Shown here piece by piece: positions 7,739 through 16,316 of a DNA stretch of 33,831 nucleotides. How positions within the stretch are numbered: the stretch's first letter is position 1; each line of letters begins with the position of its first letter. Where the stretch lies: contig JAKZES010000059.1 in the NCBI GenBank assembly GCA_022548915.1, positions 1-33,831 of the forward strand, in the 5' to 3' direction. Below the pieces are notes generated by a model. That model saw only the letters and a program-made list of their open reading frames with translations, had not been told where the DNA came from and made no database searches. This DNA is from Verrucomicrobiaceae bacterium E54. GTDB lineage: Bacteria > Verrucomicrobiota > Verrucomicrobiia > Verrucomicrobiales > Akkermansiaceae. Both the position numbers and the translations under genes were made by a program.

Positions 7739-9916
7739 CTAATCCAGCAGCTCCTTCAGCTTCGGCTCCATGGCCTCCGCCCACATCCGATAGCCCTGGG
7801 CCTTGGGATGGAGGAAGTCGGGCATGATCTCCCGCGGCAGCGTTCCGTCCTCGGCGAGAAAGGTGTCGCTCAGGTCGAGCCAGTGGATCATCTCGCCATC
7901 GGCGTATCCCTTGATGATCTCATTCACGCCATCGTTGATCTTCCGCTTCGCACCATCCGGCTTCTCGTCGCGCGGAAAGACGGAGAGCAGCAGGATCTTG
8001 GAGTCGGGTGAACGGTCGCGCAGCAACTCGAGGATGAGCTTGATGCCGCTGGCGGTCTCCTCCGGTGGTGCCATGCGGTGACCGGTGTTGTTGGTGCCGA
8101 TCATCAGCACGTAGGCCTTCGGATCCACGCCTTCCAGCTCGCCATTCAGGAGGCGCCACAGGACATGCTCGGTGCGGTCGCCCGAGTAGCCGAGGTTGAG
8201 TGGTTTGCGGTCGCCGTAGAACTCGGCCCAGGTCTGCTTGCCGGCCCCTTCCCAGCCCTGGGTGATGGAGTCGCCGATGAAGACGAGCTCGTGACCGCCC
8301 TTCTTCACCTCCTTCAGCGTCTCCTCGTGGCGCTTCTTCCACCACCCCTGGTCGTTGCGGTGCGCCGGAAGCGTCGCCTCGTTCATCCGATACTCATCCC
8401 GGAGCCGGGCATACAGGCCTTTCATCCGCTCAAGCTCCTTCGCGTAGGCCGGATCGTCGTGAACCGAGCGCATCTCCATCGGATCCTTCTCGAGGTCGAA
8501 GAGGTTCCATGACTTGTCGCCGGGGAAGTACATCAGCTTGTAGCGCTGATCACAGACACCATCGTGAGCCGCGACCCGGTGGGTCGCCTCGCCACTGTAG
8601 AAATAGTAGAGGCCCTCCCGCCAATCCTCGGGTGCCTTGCCCGAAGCCTTGAGCACCGGAAGCAGACTGCGGCCCTGCACGGTCTCCGGGATCTCAACCC
8701 CCGCGACCTCGAGGAAGGTCGGAGCGTAGTCGATATTCTGGATCAGCGCCTCGCTCCGCGACCCGGGCTTGATCACCCCCGGCCAGCGGATGAGGAAGGG
8801 CATCGCGAAACTCTCCTCGAACATCCAGCGCTTGTCGTACCAGCCATGCTCGCCGAGGTAGAAGCCCTGGTCGGAGGAATAGATCACGATGGTGTCCTCC
8901 GCGAGTCCGCTCTCGTCGAGGTAGTCGAGCATCCTGCCGACGCCCTCGTCCACCGACCGGATGCAGCGCAGGTAGTCCTTGATGTAGCGCTGGTATTTCC
9001 AGCGGGTCACGGCATCGCCCTTCATCTCGCCGGCCTCGACCGTGGCGATCATGGCCTGGTTCTCCGTCTCGTAGGCCGCGTCCCATGCGGCCTGCTGGTC
9101 CTCATTCATCCGTCCGCGCTCACCATTCGCCAGGCCGGGCATGAAATACTCCGGAAAACGCGCGTCACCATTGAGCTTCATGTCCCAACCCCAGAAGAAA
9201 TCGTTCGCGATGCTCATCCGCTGCTTCGCCAGCGAGGGATGGCGGTTCGAGTAGTCATCGAAGAGCGTTTTCGGCTCGGGCAGGTCGACGTCGTCCCACA
9301 GGTCGACATGACGCAGTGCCGGCGACCAGTTGCGGTGCGGAGCCTTGTGCTGGCACATCAGCAGGAAGGGCTTGCCCTTGTCGCGGCCCGTCTTCAGCCA
9401 GTCGATGGCGCGCTCGGTCACGATGTCCGTGACGTATCCGGTGTAGCGCTTTCTTCCGCCATCCTGCTGGATGAAGTCGGGATTGTAGTAGCTGCCCTGG
9501 CCCGGGAGCACCTCCCAGTAGTCGAAGCCTTCCGGGGTCGTTTTCAGGTGCCACTTGCCGACGAGCGCCGTCTGGTAGCCCGACTTGAGCAGCAGCTTCG
9601 GAAAGGTCGTCTGGCTGCCATCGAATCTCGACGTGTTGTTGTCGACGTAGCCGTTGATGTGGCTGTGCTTGCCGGTGAGGATGGAGGCGCGCGAGGGACC
9701 GCAGATCGAGTTGGTGCAGTAGGACCGGGTGAAGATCGCCCCCTGCTCGGCGATCCGGTCCAGATTCGGTGTCGGCGCCGCATCCTTGAGCGGACCTTCA
9801 TAGGAGGAAATCGCGTTCAACGCGTGGTCGTCCGAGAAGATGAACAGGATGTTCGGACGCTTCGCCGCATCGGCGGCCGAGGCCAGCAGGACGAACAGAA
9901 GTGGCAGCAGTTTCAC
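7739..9916 (-). CDS. secreted sulfatase fused to an SGNH/GDSL esterase domain
   Basis: A 725-residue protein starting at GTG 9916, with a signal peptide (residues 1-18, ADA cleavage). Residues 20-510 are a type I sulfatase: metal-binding Asp29-Asp30 in FIFSDDH, and CGPSR at 72-76 with the cysteine that is converted to formylglycine. The tail contains [20 protein letters not shown] and a YKLMYFPG strand. Residues about 540-725 form a complete SGNH hydrolase with Ser550 in [10 protein letters not shown], Asn609 in GTNN, and Asp700/His703 in PDFLHP, resembling PAF-acetylhydrolase or acetyl-esterase types. A single chain could thus remove both sulfate and acyl groups from a glycan. The GH5 gene lies 61 bp upstream on the same strand, suggesting an operon for a decorated polysaccharide. 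Sulfatase subfamily and substrate are unknown. Confidence 0.9.
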   Translation of the reverse strand: MKLLPLLFVLLASAADAAKRPNILFIFSDDHALNAISSYEGPLKDAAPTPNLDRIAEQGAIFTRSYCTNSICGPSRASILTGKHSHINGYVDNNTSRFDGSQTTFPKLLLKSGYQTALVGKWHLKTTPEGFDYWEVLPGQGSYYNPDFIQQDGGRKRYTGYVTDIVTERAIDWLKTGRDKGKPFLLMCQHKAPHRNWSPALRHVDLWDDVDLPEPKTLFDDYSNRHPSLAKQRMSIANDFFWGWDMKLNGDARFPEYFMPGLANGERGRMNEDQQAAWDAAYETENQAMIATVEAGEMKGDAVTRWKYQRYIKDYLRCIRSVDEGVGRMLDYLDESGLAEDTIVIYSSDQGFYLGEHGWYDKRWMFEESFAMPFLIRWPGVIKPGSRSEALIQNIDYAPTFLEVAGVEIPETVQGRSLLPVLKASGKAPEDWREGLYYFYSGEATHRVAAHDGVCDQRYKLMYFPGDKSWNLFDLEKDPMEMRSVHDDPAYAKELERMKGLYARLRDEYRMNEATLPAHRNDQGWWKKRHEETLKEVKKGGHELVFIGDSITQGWEGAGKQTWAEFYGDRKPLNLGYSGDRTEHVLWRLLNGELEGVDPKAYVLMIGTNNTGHRMAPPEETASGIKLILELLRDRSPDSKILLLSVFPRDEKPDGAKRKINDGVNEIIKGYADGEMIHWLDLSDTFLAEDGTLPREIMPDFLHPKAQGYRMWAEAMEPKLKELLD

Positions 9917-9977
9917 GCGCCTACTTACGACCGGAGATCGGGGCTATTGCAAGGCAATGCCGGAAAACGGCTCCGCG

Positions 9978-11594
9978 TCAGTGCCCGATCAAATCGTCGA
10001 TCAGCACCGAGCGCCCCTGCTCCGCATCCCAGCAACCGAAACCGGCCTTCCACTCCCACCAACACCACGGAATCCCGTGCTTTTCGGCAGCCTTCCGCAC
10101 CGCGCGGGCATAGCGCTTGCGGGATCCGAGCTCACCGGTCTGGAACGCCCCGAACTCGCCCAGATGAACCGGGCGGCCGAAATGCCCGGACCATGCCGCC
10201 GCCACCGCCATCAGACGCTCGACCTCCCGCGCCGAGCATGGATTCGCCTCCGACGGCATCGTGTTGTAGTCCTCCAGCCACTGGGGAAATCCATGGCGAT
10301 CCTTCAGGCCAGGGGGCATCGCCAGCGGCTTTGCGGGCGGGCCGGGAAAGACCACCCCTTTGAGCGGTTCCAACCCGACCCAGCCGGCCCCCTGGTGGGT
10401 AAACTCGAAGGGATCGTAGCAATGGACGCTGACAATCACCCGCTCATCCTCGTCCGGAAGCCGCATGCGGCCCAGCGAGCCCACGACCGACCAGCCACCG
10501 GGATTGGCCACGACGATGCGCTTGGGATTCGACTCCCGGATCCCGGCGAGGGCCTCGGCATGAATCTCGTTCAGCACGTCACCGTCGAGCGCCCCGTTCG
10601 GCTCGTTGAGCAGTTCGAAGAACAACTGCGGAGGCCAGTCGGAAAAATGAACGGCGATGCGTTTCCACCCGTCCACAAACTCCCGGCGGTGCAACTCCGG
10701 CTTCTCGCAGAGCGCCTCGAAATGATGCCAGTCGAGCAGCACGAACAAGCCCCGCTCGATGGCGCGGTGCAACACCGGCTCCAGTTCCGCGAGGAGGCCT
10801 TGTCCGATCGCGCCCTTTTCGAAATGGAAATGCCACGCGACCGGCACCCGGATGTGGTCGAAGCCGGCATCGGCAATCCGGTCGATGTCCTCCACCGTGT
10901 ACTTCAGGCCCCAGGTTCCGGGCTCGGCCTCCCAGCCATTCCCCAGGTTCACGCCGCGCTTGAGCTTGGCGCAGGCCCGGTGCGCGGGGGTGTCCGCAGC
11001 GAGGCGTTTCGGCTCCTCGAACCCCTCTGGAACCGCCGCCCGCACCCGGAACTTCAGCTCCACTAACTGAGTTCCCTTCACCTCAAGTCGCTGGACCAGC
11101 GGTCGACCGTGCCACGACGCGGCCAACCCCCGCCCGTTCATCGGCCACTCCTTCTCCGCCGGATAATCCGCCCAGGGTGAGTTCCAGCCCGCAATGCCGT
11201 TCGTGAAATCCCCGTTGGTGAACTCCGCCCCCTTCGCTTCGAAGTCATCCCAAAGCACTTCCTGCCGCCACAGCACGCCCGGAGACGCTTCCGCCCACGG
11301 CCCGTTGAGGCTCAGGTCGACGACTCCATCGGCAGCCGGGACGAATGACAGGCAAACCTCCGTCCAACGCCACCAGTCGATCGGCATCGACACATCCGTC
11401 AGGCGCCTCCGCGCCTCGGGATCCTCCAGCCAGCTTCCCTCCGAGGCCGATCCGGGCGAGACCTCGACCCGCTTGAGTGGAGGCTGATCCGCGGGCACGG
11501 TGAGGTGGAGCCTCGCCATTTCGGCGATCCGGACCGGGAGTTCGGCGGCCGAGACCGTCATCACCGAGATGCCAAGCGCCACAACCATCCGCAT
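9978..11594 (-). CDS. glycoside hydrolase family 5-like endoglycosidase, secreted
   Basis: A 538-residue protein with a short signal peptide (VSAAE near residue 18). Residues about 20-205 form a beta-rich N-terminal region resembling a carbohydrate-binding or accessory domain. The catalytic barrel begins at LKRGVNLGNGWEAE (about 211). The acid/base Glu331 is in FELLNEPNG and the nucleophile Glu480 in HLGEFGAF; both are intact, as are the HIRVPVAWH and LLDWHHF strands. GH5 enzymes cut beta-linked glucans, mannans or related polymers. A GAAGGG run lies about 4-9 nt before the ATG. The sulfatase-esterase gene follows 61 bp downstream, implying action on a sulfated or acetylated polysaccharide. 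The exact GH5 subfamily cannot be read by eye. Confidence 0.88.
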   Translation of the reverse strand: MRMVVALGISVMTVSAAELPVRIAEMARLHLTVPADQPPLKRVEVSPGSASEGSWLEDPEARRRLTDVSMPIDWWRWTEVCLSFVPAADGVVDLSLNGPWAEASPGVLWRQEVLWDDFEAKGAEFTNGDFTNGIAGWNSPWADYPAEKEWPMNGRGLAASWHGRPLVQRLEVKGTQLVELKFRVRAAVPEGFEEPKRLAADTPAHRACAKLKRGVNLGNGWEAEPGTWGLKYTVEDIDRIADAGFDHIRVPVAWHFHFEKGAIGQGLLAELEPVLHRAIERGLFVLLDWHHFEALCEKPELHRREFVDGWKRIAVHFSDWPPQLFFELLNEPNGALDGDVLNEIHAEALAGIRESNPKRIVVANPGGWSVVGSLGRMRLPDEDERVIVSVHCYDPFEFTHQGAGWVGLEPLKGVVFPGPPAKPLAMPPGLKDRHGFPQWLEDYNTMPSEANPCSAREVERLMAVAAAWSGHFGRPVHLGEFGAFQTGELGSRKRYARAVRKAAEKHGIPWCWWEWKAGFGCWDAEQGRSVLIDDLIGH

Positions 11595-11673
11595 GATCCC
11601 CTTCTCCCACGATCACGCCGGGGCATCAAGCCCGGCTCTTGCCCGCACGGGTTCCGCTCACTAGGATCCGGGC

Positions 11674-11982
11674 ATGGAACACCACGTCTATTTCTGGCTG
11701 AAGCCCGAACGCAGGAACGACGCCGACCGTGCCGAATTCGAGAAGGGCCTCGCCGCCATCCTCGAGATCGATCTCGTCACCGGCGGCATCTGGGCCACCC
11801 CGGCCCCCGTCATGGAGCGCCCGGTCATCGACCACACCTGGGACTACGCGCTCTCGACCCGGTTCGACTCCATCGAGGATCAGGACGCCTACCAGACCCA
11901 CCCCGAACACGAGGTCTTCATCCAGCGTTTCAAGGACTGGTGGGAAAAGGTACAGGTTCGCGATCTACTACCCGGATCGTAG
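11674..11982 (+). CDS. Dabb (stress-responsive A/B barrel) domain protein
   Basis: A 102-residue single-domain protein. It begins MEHHVYFWLKPE, continues with a helix (ADRAEFEKGLAAIL) and ends TRFDSIEDQDAYQTHPEHE then FIQRFKDWWEKVQVRDLL. This is the typical order of a dimeric alpha/beta barrel (Dabb) domain, whose conserved features are a leading H-x-V-x-F strand and a Y-x-x-x-x-x-H segment. Functions of Dabb proteins are varied and often unknown. It is divergent from the GH5 gene, with a short GC-rich inverted repeat (GCCGGG/CCCGGC, 11617-11636) in between. It converges on hrpA, with a hairpin pair in the gap. Confidence 0.8.
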   Translation: MEHHVYFWLKPERRNDADRAEFEKGLAAILEIDLVTGGIWATPAPVMERPVIDHTWDYALSTRFDSIEDQDAYQTHPEHEVFIQRFKDWWEKVQVRDLLPGS

Positions 11983-11999
11983 CAATCTCTTCGGGGAGC

Positions 12000-12038
12000 G
12001 CCGGCGGCCCGCCGGCCCCATTCGGCATCCTGCCGAAT
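12000..12038. repeat. hairpin pair between convergent genes
   Basis: Two perfect short hairpins lie in the 73-bp gap between the Dabb gene and hrpA. The first, 12000-12016, has a 7-bp stem and GCC loop. The second, 12020-12038, is ATTCGGCATCCTGCCGAAT with an 8-bp stem and TCC loop. Centres are 21 bp apart. They share geometry with the other hairpin pairs in this window, though the spacing is shorter. They could also help terminate both convergent genes. Confidence 0.7.
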
Positions 12039-12055
12039 GATCTTCCAGCGTCCCC

Positions 12056-15000
12056 TTACCATCCCTTCCCCAGCCGTTTGGCGGAAACCTTCTCACACAC
12101 CGGCACGTCCGGCGCGAAGGTCGCGATGCGGAACTCACTGAGAAGCCAGCCGTACTCCCAAAGTGCGGGATCGTCCGGCTGCTTCATCCATTCGGCAAAC
12201 CACGGCTCCCAGAAGTTGCGCACCCGCTCCATCTTTTCGAGATCCTTGATCAGCGGCACGCTCTTGATGCGTCCGATCCGCGAGCGGATGCCCCGGAGGT
12301 GCCGACCGTAGTCCGCCAGGCGTCCGTAACCCGATCGCCAGGCAAAGCGCCGGCGCAACAGCCAGTCGAGGTGTTCCTGCAGATCCGCCGCCACCGGAGC
12401 CAGGTGCCGGTCCTCGCCGTGGTCGTGGATCCACTGCCGCACTTCGCTGACCGCCGAAAGCGCCTCTTCGAGCGCGGCCCCGATCCGTTGCCCCGCCGGC
12501 CACCACTCACCACGGGCCGCCTCCGCACGCCGCTCGAACTCCTCACCGGTTGCGATCCACCGTTCACCGAGCGCCCCCTCCGCCGCCACCGCAAGCAGGT
12601 CGTCGATCGAGACGTCGAGGCGCGGCAACTCGACCTGGGTCATCATGCCGAGCGGGAACTTCTTCTTCAGGTAGGCCCGCTGGTCCGGTTGCGCGAGCGC
12701 CAGCAGACGCGCCAGCCCCGCCCGATGCGACTCCGCCGCCTCGATCCGGGACGAGAAGGCCCGCGTTCCCACCGACTCGCCCTCATCGACCAGCGCGGGA
12801 AAGGCCGGTGATCCGCCGAGATCGACCTCTTCCGGCAGCTCCATGTCCGGCCAATCGGTCCAGCCGGAGCTCTCCCACTGCTCATTGGCCGCCTCCTCGA
12901 AGCGCTCCTTGACGACGCTTCCGAGTTGCTCGCGCAATGCCTCCAGCGAGGTCCCCAGCGCCATCTCCTCCCCCTCGTCGTCGCAGATCCAGACTTTCGT
13001 GACCCACTCGTCCGGCAACCGCGCCCATTCGAAGTCCTGCGCCCCGATCTCGAAGCCGCTCGCCGCGGAAAGGAACCGGGCCAGGCATTCTCCGAGTCCT
13101 TCCTCCCTGGGAGCCGAGCCCCACCGTTCGACAAAGTCCCGCGCCCGATCCGCCACCGGCTGGCAGGCCCGGCGCAGGTCCTTCGGAAGGGAACGGATCA
13201 ACCATTCCACCCGCCGCTCCAGATCACCCGGCACCCCCCAGCCCGGAAGCCAATCGGGAACGTGCGGAAGCTGGTCGATGTGCACGCCCAGCGTCACGCC
13301 ATCGTCGCGCGCCCCGGGATCACAACGATAGTACACCGCATACTCCTGACCCTCGTGTTCGATCCAGTCGGGGAACCCTGCGAGGTCAAGCCCCTCGAGA
13401 TCCTCCAGAACCACATCCTCGCGAGCCGGCAGATTGGCCTCTTCGTGATTCTTCCGCCAGCGATGGAACGCCTTCGCCGTGCTCAATCCATCGGGCAGCC
13501 GGCTCTCGTAGAAATCCAGCACCGCCTCCTCGCTCCACAGCCCGTCGCGACGACGCAACTTGTGCTCGATCAGTTCGATCTCCCCGCGGAGGTCCCGCAG
13601 GCGCTCGACGATCTTCGACCGGCCCTTCACCCCGCCCTGCATCAGGCCCTCCCGGATGAAGATCTTCCGCGCGCCCTGCGGGTCGATCCGCCCGAAGTGC
13701 ACCCGCCGGCCGGCAATGATCGGCAGCCCGCCGCAGATCACCGTTTCCTTGGCATACACGGCACCCTGGCCGGGGTCCCAGTGCCCATCGGAGTAGCGAC
13801 TGCGACAGAGGTGCGGAGCCACCTCCTCGACCCACGCCGGATCGATCCGGGCCAACCGTCGCGCCCACAGCCGGGTCGTTTCGACGAGTTCCATGCCCAT
13901 CACCCACTCGGGGCGCTTGCTGCCGAACAGGCCCGAACCCGGAAAGACCGCAAAGAAGCCACCGCCCGCCGAACGGTAGGCCCGCTGCTCCCGATCCCAC
14001 AGTCCGAACTGCCGCGGGACCCCCGCAAGCAGCGCCCGGTGGAAACACGCATAGTCGGGAAGCGGGGTGGCTGCGGCTTCCAGCCGCAGACCGTCTCTGC
14101 GGCTTCCAGCCGCAGCGAACTCCCCCGCCAACTCATCATGCACATTCGCCCACTCAACCACCCTCCGATAGTTCAGGAAATGCTCCCGGCAGAACCGCCT
14201 CAACCGGTTGCCATGCCAGCGCTTGCCCTTCCGGAACTCCTGCAGCGCCCGCCACAGCAGCAGGATCGAGAGGAAGTCGCTCTCCTCATGCCGCCACTTC
14301 TCCCGGGCCTTGTCCGCCTCCTTCTGCTTTTCCTTCGGCCGCTCGCGTGGATCCTGAGTCTCCAAGCCGGCGACCACCGGCAGCACCTCGGCCAGCACTC
14401 CCTCCTCCCGGGCCTCCATCAACATCCGCGCCAGCCGCGGGTCGACCGGCATCCGCGCCATCTCACGACCGGCGTCCGTCAGCTTGCGATCCCGGTCCAG
14501 CGCCCCCACCTCGCGCAAAGTACGATACCCCTCGGAGATCGCCTTCGGCGCCGGGGGGTCGAGGAAGGGAAAGTCCTCGATGTCCGGCAGCCCCAGCGAC
14601 TTCATCCGCAGGATCACGCCGGCCAGGGAACTCCGGCGGATCTCCGGGTCGGTGAATTCGGGACGCTCCGCCAGGTTTTCCTCCTCGTAGAGCCGCACGC
14701 ACACGCCCTCGCGGACCCGACCACAGCGGCCCTTGCGCTGGCGGGCACTCGCCTGGCTCACCTCCTCGATCTGCAGGCGCTGCACGCCACGCCCCGGACT
14801 CCAGCGGCTCACCCGGGCCAACCCCGAATCCACCACGCACACGATGCGGGGAATCGTCAGCGAGGTCTCCGCGACATTCGTCGCCAGCACGATCCGCCGC
14901 TTCGGCCCCGGATGGAACACCCGCCGCTGGTCGCCGAGACCGAGGCGCGCGAAGAGCGGCAACACCTCCGTGTTTCGATAGCGCCGCCCTTCCAGGGCCT

Positions 15001-15832
15001 CCGCGCAGTCCCGGATCTCCCTTTCCCCCGGCAGAAAGACCAGCACGTCCCCATCCTCGGCCCCCGTCAGCCAATCCACCGCCCGCACGACCTGGTCCTT
15101 CAGGTCCTCGTCCTCGTCGCCGGCCATGAAATGCTCCTCCACCGGAAACGCCCGCCCCTCCGCCTCGATCACCGGCACCGTGGCTGCACCCGTGGCTGCG
15201 GCGGCCCGCCGCAGGCCGTAGTTGCGGCGGCCCGCCACATCCGCAAAGAAATCCGCAAACGCCCCCGCATCCAGGGTCGCGGACGAGATCACGATCCGCA
15301 GATCCGGCCGTCGATCGAGCAACCGCTTCAGGTACCCCAGCAGGAAGTCGACGTTCAATGATCGCTCATGCGCCTCATCGAGGATCAACGCGTCGTAGCG
15401 TTTCAGCTCGGGATCCCCCTGGGTCTCCGCCAGCAGGATCCCGTCGGTCATGAACTTGATCCGGGTCTCCTTCGAGGTCCGGTCCTCGAACCTCACCTGG
15501 TATCCCACGAAGCCCCCCAGCGGCACCTTCAACTCCTCCGCCACCCGCTCGGCTACACTCGCCGCCGCGATCCGCCGTGGCTGCGTGCAGCCGATCAGGA
15601 AGCTTGGAGCGTGAAGCTTGGAGCGTGGAGTCTGACTCCCTGCTCCCTGCTCCCTGCTCCTTGCTGCGAGCGCCTCCACCACCATCTTCGGCAGCTGGGT
15701 CGTCTTTCCCGATCCCGTTTCGGAAACCACGACGACCACGGGATGCTCGCGAATCGCTTGCACGATGGCCCCGCGACGCGCCACCACCGGCAGCGCCTCG
15801 GGATAATTCAGCTTCGGCAACTCGCCCGGCAT
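12056..15832 (-). CDS. hrpA: ATP-dependent RNA helicase HrpA (DEAH box) carrying three in-frame repeat insertions
   Basis: A DEAH-box helicase of about 1258 residues, similar in length to E. coli HrpA. The Walker A motif GSGKTT is at 40-45, DEAH at 152-155, SSATLD follows, and motif VI is QRKGRCGRV. The HA2/OB region and a long HrpA-specific C-terminal domain complete it. HrpA remodels RNA-protein complexes. I prefer the ATG at 15832 over 15931, because conserved sequence (LPKLNYPEALPV) starts just after it. Three stretches read as insertions against my memory of the family. Residues about 56-78 come from a GGAGC-rich repeat directly after motif I. Residues about 198-213 and 573-588 come from hairpin pairs. 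All keep the frame, so the gene appears functional. Confidence 0.92.
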   Translation of the reverse strand: MPGELPKLNYPEALPVVARRGAIVQAIREHPVVVVVSETGSGKTTQLPKMVVEALAARSREQGAGSQTPRSKLHAPSFLIGCTQPRRIAAASVAERVAEELKVPLGGFVGYQVRFEDRTSKETRIKFMTDGILLAETQGDPELKRYDALILDEAHERSLNVDFLLGYLKRLLDRRPDLRIVISSATLDAGAFADFFADVAGRRNYGLRRAAAATGAATVPVIEAEGRAFPVEEHFMAGDEDEDLKDQVVRAVDWLTGAEDGDVLVFLPGEREIRDCAEALEGRRYRNTEVLPLFARLGLGDQRRVFHPGPKRRIVLATNVAETSLTIPRIVCVVDSGLARVSRWSPGRGVQRLQIEEVSQASARQRKGRCGRVREGVCVRLYEEENLAERPEFTDPEIRRSSLAGVILRMKSLGLPDIEDFPFLDPPAPKAISEGYRTLREVGALDRDRKLTDAGREMARMPVDPRLARMLMEAREEGVLAEVLPVVAGLETQDPRERPKEKQKEADKAREKWRHEESDFLSILLLWRALQEFRKGKRWHGNRLRRFCREHFLNYRRVVEWANVHDELAGEFAAAGSRRDGLRLEAAATPLPDYACFHRALLAGVPRQFGLWDREQRAYRSAGGGFFAVFPGSGLFGSKRPEWVMGMELVETTRLWARRLARIDPAWVEEVAPHLCRSRYSDGHWDPGQGAVYAKETVICGGLPIIAGRRVHFGRIDPQGARKIFIREGLMQGGVKGRSKIVERLRDLRGEIELIEHKLRRRDGLWSEEAVLDFYESRLPDGLSTAKAFHRWRKNHEEANLPAREDVVLEDLEGLDLAGFPDWIEHEGQEYAVYYRCDPGARDDGVTLGVHIDQLPHVPDWLPGWGVPGDLERRVEWLIRSLPKDLRRACQPVADRARDFVERWGSAPREEGLGECLARFLSAASGFEIGAQDFEWARLPDEWVTKVWICDDEGEEMALGTSLEALREQLGSVVKERFEEAANEQWESSGWTDWPDMELPEEVDLGGSPAFPALVDEGESVGTRAFSSRIEAAESHRAGLARLLALAQPDQRAYLKKKFPLGMMTQVELPRLDVSIDDLLAVAAEGALGERWIATGEEFERRAEAARGEWWPAGQRIGAALEEALSAVSEVRQWIHDHGEDRHLAPVAADLQEHLDWLLRRRFAWRSGYGRLADYGRHLRGIRSRIGRIKSVPLIKDLEKMERVRNFWEPWFAEWMKQPDDPALWEYGWLLSEFRIATFAPDVPVCEKVSAKRLGKGW
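14071..14115. repeat. hairpin pair inside hrpA
   Basis: CTGCGGCTTCCAGCCGCAG occurs twice, at 14071-14089 and 14097-14115. Each is a perfect 8-bp stem with a TCC loop. Centres are 26 bp apart and the linker is ACCGTCT. On the coding strand it translates in frame as alanine/arginine-rich text ending LRLEAAAT. Confidence 0.88.
15196..15240. repeat. second hairpin pair inside hrpA
   Basis: The first hairpin, CTGCGGCGGCCCGCCGCAG at 15196-15214, has a perfect 8-bp stem and GCC loop. The second, 15222-15240, has the same loop and 6 of 8 pairs. Centres are 26 bp apart and the linker GCCGTAG resembles those of the other copies. It lies in frame between FFADV and PVIEAEGR of the helicase. Confidence 0.8.
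15600..15666. repeat. GGAGC/GCTCC tandem-repeat element inside hrpA
   Basis: Left half: AGCTTGGAGCGTGA followed by AGCTTGGAGCGTGG. Right half: CCCTGCT repeated three times. The halves meet at GGAGTCTGACTCC, so the whole can fold as a long imperfect hairpin. It is unlike the hairpin pairs in sequence and layout. It encodes about 20 residues between the helicase Walker A region and the conserved TQPRR motif, without breaking the frame. Confidence 0.75.
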
Positions 15833-16052
15833 CGCGCGCGCAGCCAAACCCGGAGCCTCCCGAATCGCAAGCCAGCCTTCTGATCGAACAAGCTTTCCTG
15901 GACCAAAATGCCACAACCCGCAAAGGGCCAAAGGTCCGGCACATACCAGCCCGGGCTGTCACATTTCGAGCCAATGGCGCGGGAGACTCCCACACCAGTT
16001 CAACAACCATCATGCGCTCATTCTGCCCACCTTGACTCCTCATCCTCGAAAT

Positions 16053-16062
16053 GGTAGCTATC
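16053..16062. promoter_or_regulatory. possible vapBC operator or promoter region
   Basis: GGTAGCTATC is an 8-of-10 palindrome ending 5 nt before the chosen antitoxin ATG. AbrB-type antitoxins commonly bind short palindromes at their own promoters. A TTGACT at 16032-16037 could be a -35 box, but the matching -10 is poor. The rest of the 235-bp gap back to hrpA shows nothing I can name. Confidence 0.25.
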
Positions 16063-16067
16063 AAATG

Positions 16068-16316
16068 ATGAGCACCACCGCCAAAGTCTTTGCCAGCGGA
16101 CGCAGCCAGGCGATCCGCCTGCCAAAAGAGTTCCGGGTCAGCGGCAAGGAAGTGCGGCTGACCCGGGTGCCTGGCGGGATCTTGATCAGCGAGGGCGACC
16201 CCTGGGAGATCTTCGAGGAGGGATGCCGCAATCTGGACGATGCGTTCTTCGACGCAGTAACGCGGCGTGATCGGACGACACCCCAGAAAAGGGATTTCAA
16301 CGCCGGTCTCGGATGA
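16068..16316 (+). CDS. vapB: VapB-type antitoxin (AbrB/SpoVT fold)
   Basis: An 82-residue protein. Residues 1-45 are the swapped-hairpin DNA-binding domain (TTAKVFASGRSQAIRLPKEF, then VRLTRVPGGILIS). The acidic and aromatic remainder (WEIFEEGCRNLDDAFFDA) is the usual toxin-wrapping tail. It neutralises the adjacent PIN-domain toxin and probably represses the operon. ATGs at 16065 and 16068 are adjacent; I chose the second because family members usually start MxTTAKVF. A TTG at 16032 would add an implausible leader. The stop overlaps the toxin start by 4 nt (ATGA), so the two are translationally coupled. Confidence 0.88.
   Translation: MSTTAKVFASGRSQAIRLPKEFRVSGKEVRLTRVPGGILISEGDPWEIFEEGCRNLDDAFFDAVTRRDRTTPQKRDFNAGLG

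Noticed and set aside
9950..9964. ATTGC/GCAAT mini-hairpin between the GH5 and sulfatase genes as another family member
   Set aside because: The stem is 5 bp, there is no partner hairpin and no linker motif.
8564..11066. Forward-strand open frames opposite the sulfatase and GH5 genes
   Set aside because: Both catalytic signatures are on the reverse strand; the forward frames cross the gene boundary without a plausible start or family.
12926..15361. Forward-strand open frame of 811 codons opposite hrpA
   Set aside because: It mirrors the helicase on the other strand, has composition typical of antisense reading of GC-rich genes, and shows no domain or signal.
16032..16060. Leaderless vapBC promoter (TTGACT, 17 nt, TAGCTA)
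   Set aside because: The -35 is good and the spacing is right, but the -10 matches only two of six consensus bases, so I do not claim it.
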